DNA of 64,000 bases from Coniella vitis. Taxonomy: Eukaryota > Ascomycota > Sordariomycetes > Diaporthales > Schizoparmaceae. Positions 61,501 to 64,000 of this stretch are shown piece after piece; positions within the stretch are counted from its first letter, which is position 1, and each line of letters opens with the position of its first letter. Where the stretch lies: positions 3,418,501 through 3,482,500 of the forward strand of contig WUJK01000004.1 in the NCBI GenBank assembly GCA_011317545.1, in the 5' to 3' direction. The notes beneath the pieces were generated by a model. The model made no database searches, had not been told where the DNA came from, and saw nothing but the letters and a program-made list of their open reading frames with translations. The translations under genes and the position numbers were made by a program.

Positions 61501-61788
61501 TACCGCCGTCGCAACTACTACAACACCGAAGATGATGGTCAAGACTCGATTGGCGTCGCGCGAGGTCCGTCCATTAGGTATAATGACGAGCAAGAAGACG
61601 ACGAGGAGATGTTGAGCCGGGGTCGGTCGAGGACCCCGCGTCCCTTGGGACCTTCTTTCAAGCAGGATCGGCCTCTCGAGGAAAAGCTACGACCAGATAT
61701 GGTCCCGGCGACGAATCTACGCCAGCCGCCCCACGGCATGAGAAGTCCCACAGGTGTCTCTGATGAGCAAGGAACGCGCTTTATTTAA
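58574..61788 (+). CDS. Large disordered protein of unknown function
   Basis: Exons 58574-58617 and 58695-61788 with a 77-bp intron (donor GTAGGT, acceptor CCACAG) give 1045 residues. The start MVRLFGLKLGSDKKK continues across the splice as KAAEAQAQLQQYRRL, and no other ATG keeps the frame. The protein is rich in Ser, Pro, Ala and Gly. Near the N-terminus are two diverged copies of a SSSLALPP / STSLVLPP motif, each followed by RPGSAQS-like or RPGTAQS-like wording. A short conserved-looking segment (GHISHDWRQKYGLEN) is near residue 390, and a coiled-coil-prone helix (LQIEKLEKSLHQAQAM) is near residues 544-559. There is a YHYYRRRNYYN tract near residue 962. No enzymatic domain or membrane segment is seen. 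I do not recognise a named family. A polarity or cytoskeleton scaffold would be a guess. Confidence 0.85.
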
Positions 61789-63100
61789 TGAATTCTCCTT
61801 CTTCTTTTCCTTGGCGGGCTTTCTTCTTTTTGTGTGTGTGTGTTGTGGATCTTTGGTGGTTGGTGGGCTATTTTGTATTTCATATGTAGCATGTATAAGC
61901 ATTTTCTCTGTTGCATGTGGCGGCGGGAGGGACTCATTTTTGGATACTTATAATTTCCTGGCATTTTGTTTGGATTGGGGGTGAAAAGCAAAGCACTTGT
62001 CTAAATTACACGTTTACTGGGAGATCAATTTCTTGCATATTGGGTGGTGGGATGGGAGCATTTGGGAAAGAAAAGAAGATGCAGAGCGTGAACGGCCAAT
62101 TTGGGACATTGCAGCGTGGAGTGTTATAAAAAATAGCGGAAACGAAAGTAATGTACAAGAGATTTCATCCATCGTACAATATGATACTCGCTTGAAGCTG
62201 TTGATTCTATCCCGGTGTCAGATGCTCTTGTTCTGCATCCCAACCACGGGAAATGTTGATATTACTAGCATTTCCTTCTTTTCTACTAGTGCCTTGAGTA
62301 TCTGGATATCCTCTTGTAGTTACAGTCATGAATAGTGAAGTCTCTATCTCGCAAACGTAGAGGGCCATATACATGGTAAGAAAACGTAGAATTCGAAGAA
62401 TAGATAAGGCAGCTGGACGAGCAAGAATTGAAGGGCTACATCCATCCGTCATCTACAGAGTTTCAGCAAGGTCAGCACAACAAAATCAGAAAGAAGAGAG
62501 TCTTTGGCAGTCAAGAGTTTGTCGACTATTGTTGGTTTATTATATTCCGGCTTGCTTTCTTTTCTCTCATTCTGGTTTTTTCCTTTTCTTTTCTGTCCCC
62601 TTCTTCACGTGGTTTTACACTTTACTTGTCTATCAAGAACTACTTTCCAAAAGTGCTATATATATATATATATATATATTTCAGTAGGAGACTTTGAAGC
62701 ATAGTCTCTACTGTCATGTGTTATAATTGTTGTACAAGTCAACTACCTCGTCCGATAGAGCCGAAATGGACCGAGGGGGGTTCCCCGTTTCGCTAGCAGA
62801 CACGGCTATGAAGTACTTTATGCTTGACGAAGTGGTTCTGCACTTTAGTTTCCCCTGAGTACTGTACAGTATATAAGTTCACCATTTTACGTGAAGGGCA
62901 ATTTTGGGGCAATTTTTCATGCCATTGGAGTTTGCAGCGCAGGGTCTTGTTTACATAGTATTCTGAAAGGAAGAGGGGGGGGGGGGGCGTTGGGTGGTTT
63001 GGGTAAGAGAGAGCAGGTACTCCCTCAATTGTTAAGAGAGAAGCTTTCGATTATTTACTATGTACTTTGTTACATAGTAAGTACTATATAGCTACATATA
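61789..63100. other. Intergenic region
   Basis: This is the 3' flank of the preceding gene and A/T-rich DNA. It holds a TA microsatellite (62657-62679), a G13 run (62975-62987) and exact 9-mers at 62952, 63056 and 63071. No gene is supported. Confidence 0.5.
62657..62679. repeat. (TA)n microsatellite
   Basis: About eleven TA units. Confidence 0.95.
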
Positions 63101-63359
63101 AGAAAATAAGGTATGCACAAAGCTTAGTCATCAGCTGAAACAGGCGAAACAAAAGAGAGGTTAAAAGAGTGTATCTTCTATATATCTAGCTGTAAAAAAG
63201 AGCTATTATTCGAATATTTAAGTATTGCCGAAGCTATTATTCTGCTTATATAAAGCCTATTGTTAGGCTGATATAATGGCTTTCGGGTTAGGGTTGAATG
63301 CTACTTTTACACACCCCTCAACTGGTAAGGATATCGCCAGTTGCACTAGTAGCAGCCTG

Positions 63360-64000
63360 GTATATACTTTAATATATATTCGTCGCGTTTTGCTAGTTTA
63401 AGATTCCTTCTCTTTCTCCTTTAGACTAACTTAAACTTACGAACTATAAGTTAAATATAACTATTATTCAACGCACCTAATTATATACTAATTAACGCTC
63501 TAACCCGTAAATCCAGCGATATAGATATAGACTATTCTACAAATAACGATCCTAATATCCCGATTCGCCCTTTTTTATCCTTTAACGACGTTCTTAGTTA
63601 TAATGCTATTTCCGCGCCTAACAAGGTCGAAGAGATACCTAGCTCCGAATTTAATAGTCTAATAGACGGAATCTACCCTTTATAAGAGTTTGCTAATATA
63701 ATAAGAGAGGACGATAGAGTAATAGGTTAACCTAACGATTTAGCCTAGTTAATTAATACCGCTATTACTAGTACTAACTCTAACGCCGGCGATAATAACC
63801 CTTCTTATCCGTCTTATACTAGTCGGTCCCTCGGTAAGTCTTCTCGTTTAGGCTTATCTTATACGAATCGGCCGACTAATCTTAAAGTTATAGATAATAT
63901 CTATACCTTTACTAGTAATAATACTATTCCCCGCGCCGACTCTCCCTAGAAACGGGTATTTAGATAGTCTCCTTATACCCCTACTAAGAGAACTAAGTTA
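63360..64000 (+). mobile_element. RIP-mutated repeat relic (probable transposable element), cut by window edge
   Basis: From about 63360 the DNA becomes A/T-rich and almost free of CpA and TpG. In 63421-64000 I count seven CA/TG dinucleotides (none after about 63675) against roughly one hundred TA, while CG remains common. This is the mark of repeat-induced point mutation, which turns CpA into TpA in duplicated DNA. One plus-strand frame (from 63461 to the end) is open for 180 codons apart from five stops. All are TAA or TAG and none is TGA, as expected if CAA, CAG or TGG codons were converted. The element class is not recognisable. Just left are an AGCCTA/TAGGCT inverted repeat (63254-63269) and a repeated AGCTATTATTC. 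Confidence 0.8.

Noticed and set aside
63285..63295. GGGTTAGGGTT resembling telomere repeats
   Set aside because: Fewer than two units and no tandem array.

Overview
The window is nuclear DNA of a filamentous ascomycete (Pezizomycotina), most likely a Sordariomycete of the Hypocreales type. It holds a hex1 Woronin-body gene, found only in Pezizomycotina. Genes are interrupted by mostly short introns (about 60-160 bp, GT..AG, CTNAC-like branch points), leaders are long and pyrimidine-rich, and the right edge carries a classic repeat-induced point mutation (RIP) signature. The order level is inference; I could not run a search. No tRNA, rRNA, CRISPR array or bacterial-style operon was seen.

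Layout, left to right. A partial leucine-rich-repeat gene runs off the left edge (minus). It is followed by a decayed allantoate-permease-type MFS transporter pseudogene (about 2.2-3.45 kb, plus). A housekeeping block follows: phosducin-like protein (minus) divergent from ribosomal protein eS27 (plus), a Spd1/Dif1-type ribonucleotide reductase inhibitor (plus), Gemin2/SIP1 (minus), and Rqc2/Tae2/NEMF (minus). Next comes hex1 (plus) with an unusual repetitive N-terminal extension, bleomycin hydrolase (plus), and a large charged DUF8035-type protein (plus).

From about 29.7 to 45.9 kb there is almost no recognisable coding sequence. The left part is a low-complexity gene desert. The right part (from about 39.4 kb) looks like a multi-exon 5' leader of a conserved fungal DUF8032-type gene (45.9-49.1 kb), whose product carries two copies of the same domain separated by an 860-bp intron. 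Further right are a 78-codon two-exon small gene (minus), two tail-to-tail Nudix hydrolase genes (an ADP-sugar pyrophosphatase type and a Ysa1/NUDT5 type), a 1045-residue disordered protein of unknown function, and a RIP-mutated relic at the right edge.

The strongest unexplained signal is a dispersed 9-mer, TACATAGTA (reverse complement TACTATGTA). I located 32 exact copies, all outside coding sequence, where about 0.5 would be expected by chance on both strands of 64 kb. Copies form clusters, overlapping tandems and a perfect 16-bp palindrome.

The genes do not form a single pathway. Recurring themes are translation and RNA quality control (eS27, Rqc2, Gemin2, the chaperone co-factor phosducin-like protein), nucleotide metabolism (RNR inhibitor, two Nudix enzymes) and hyphal biology (hex1).
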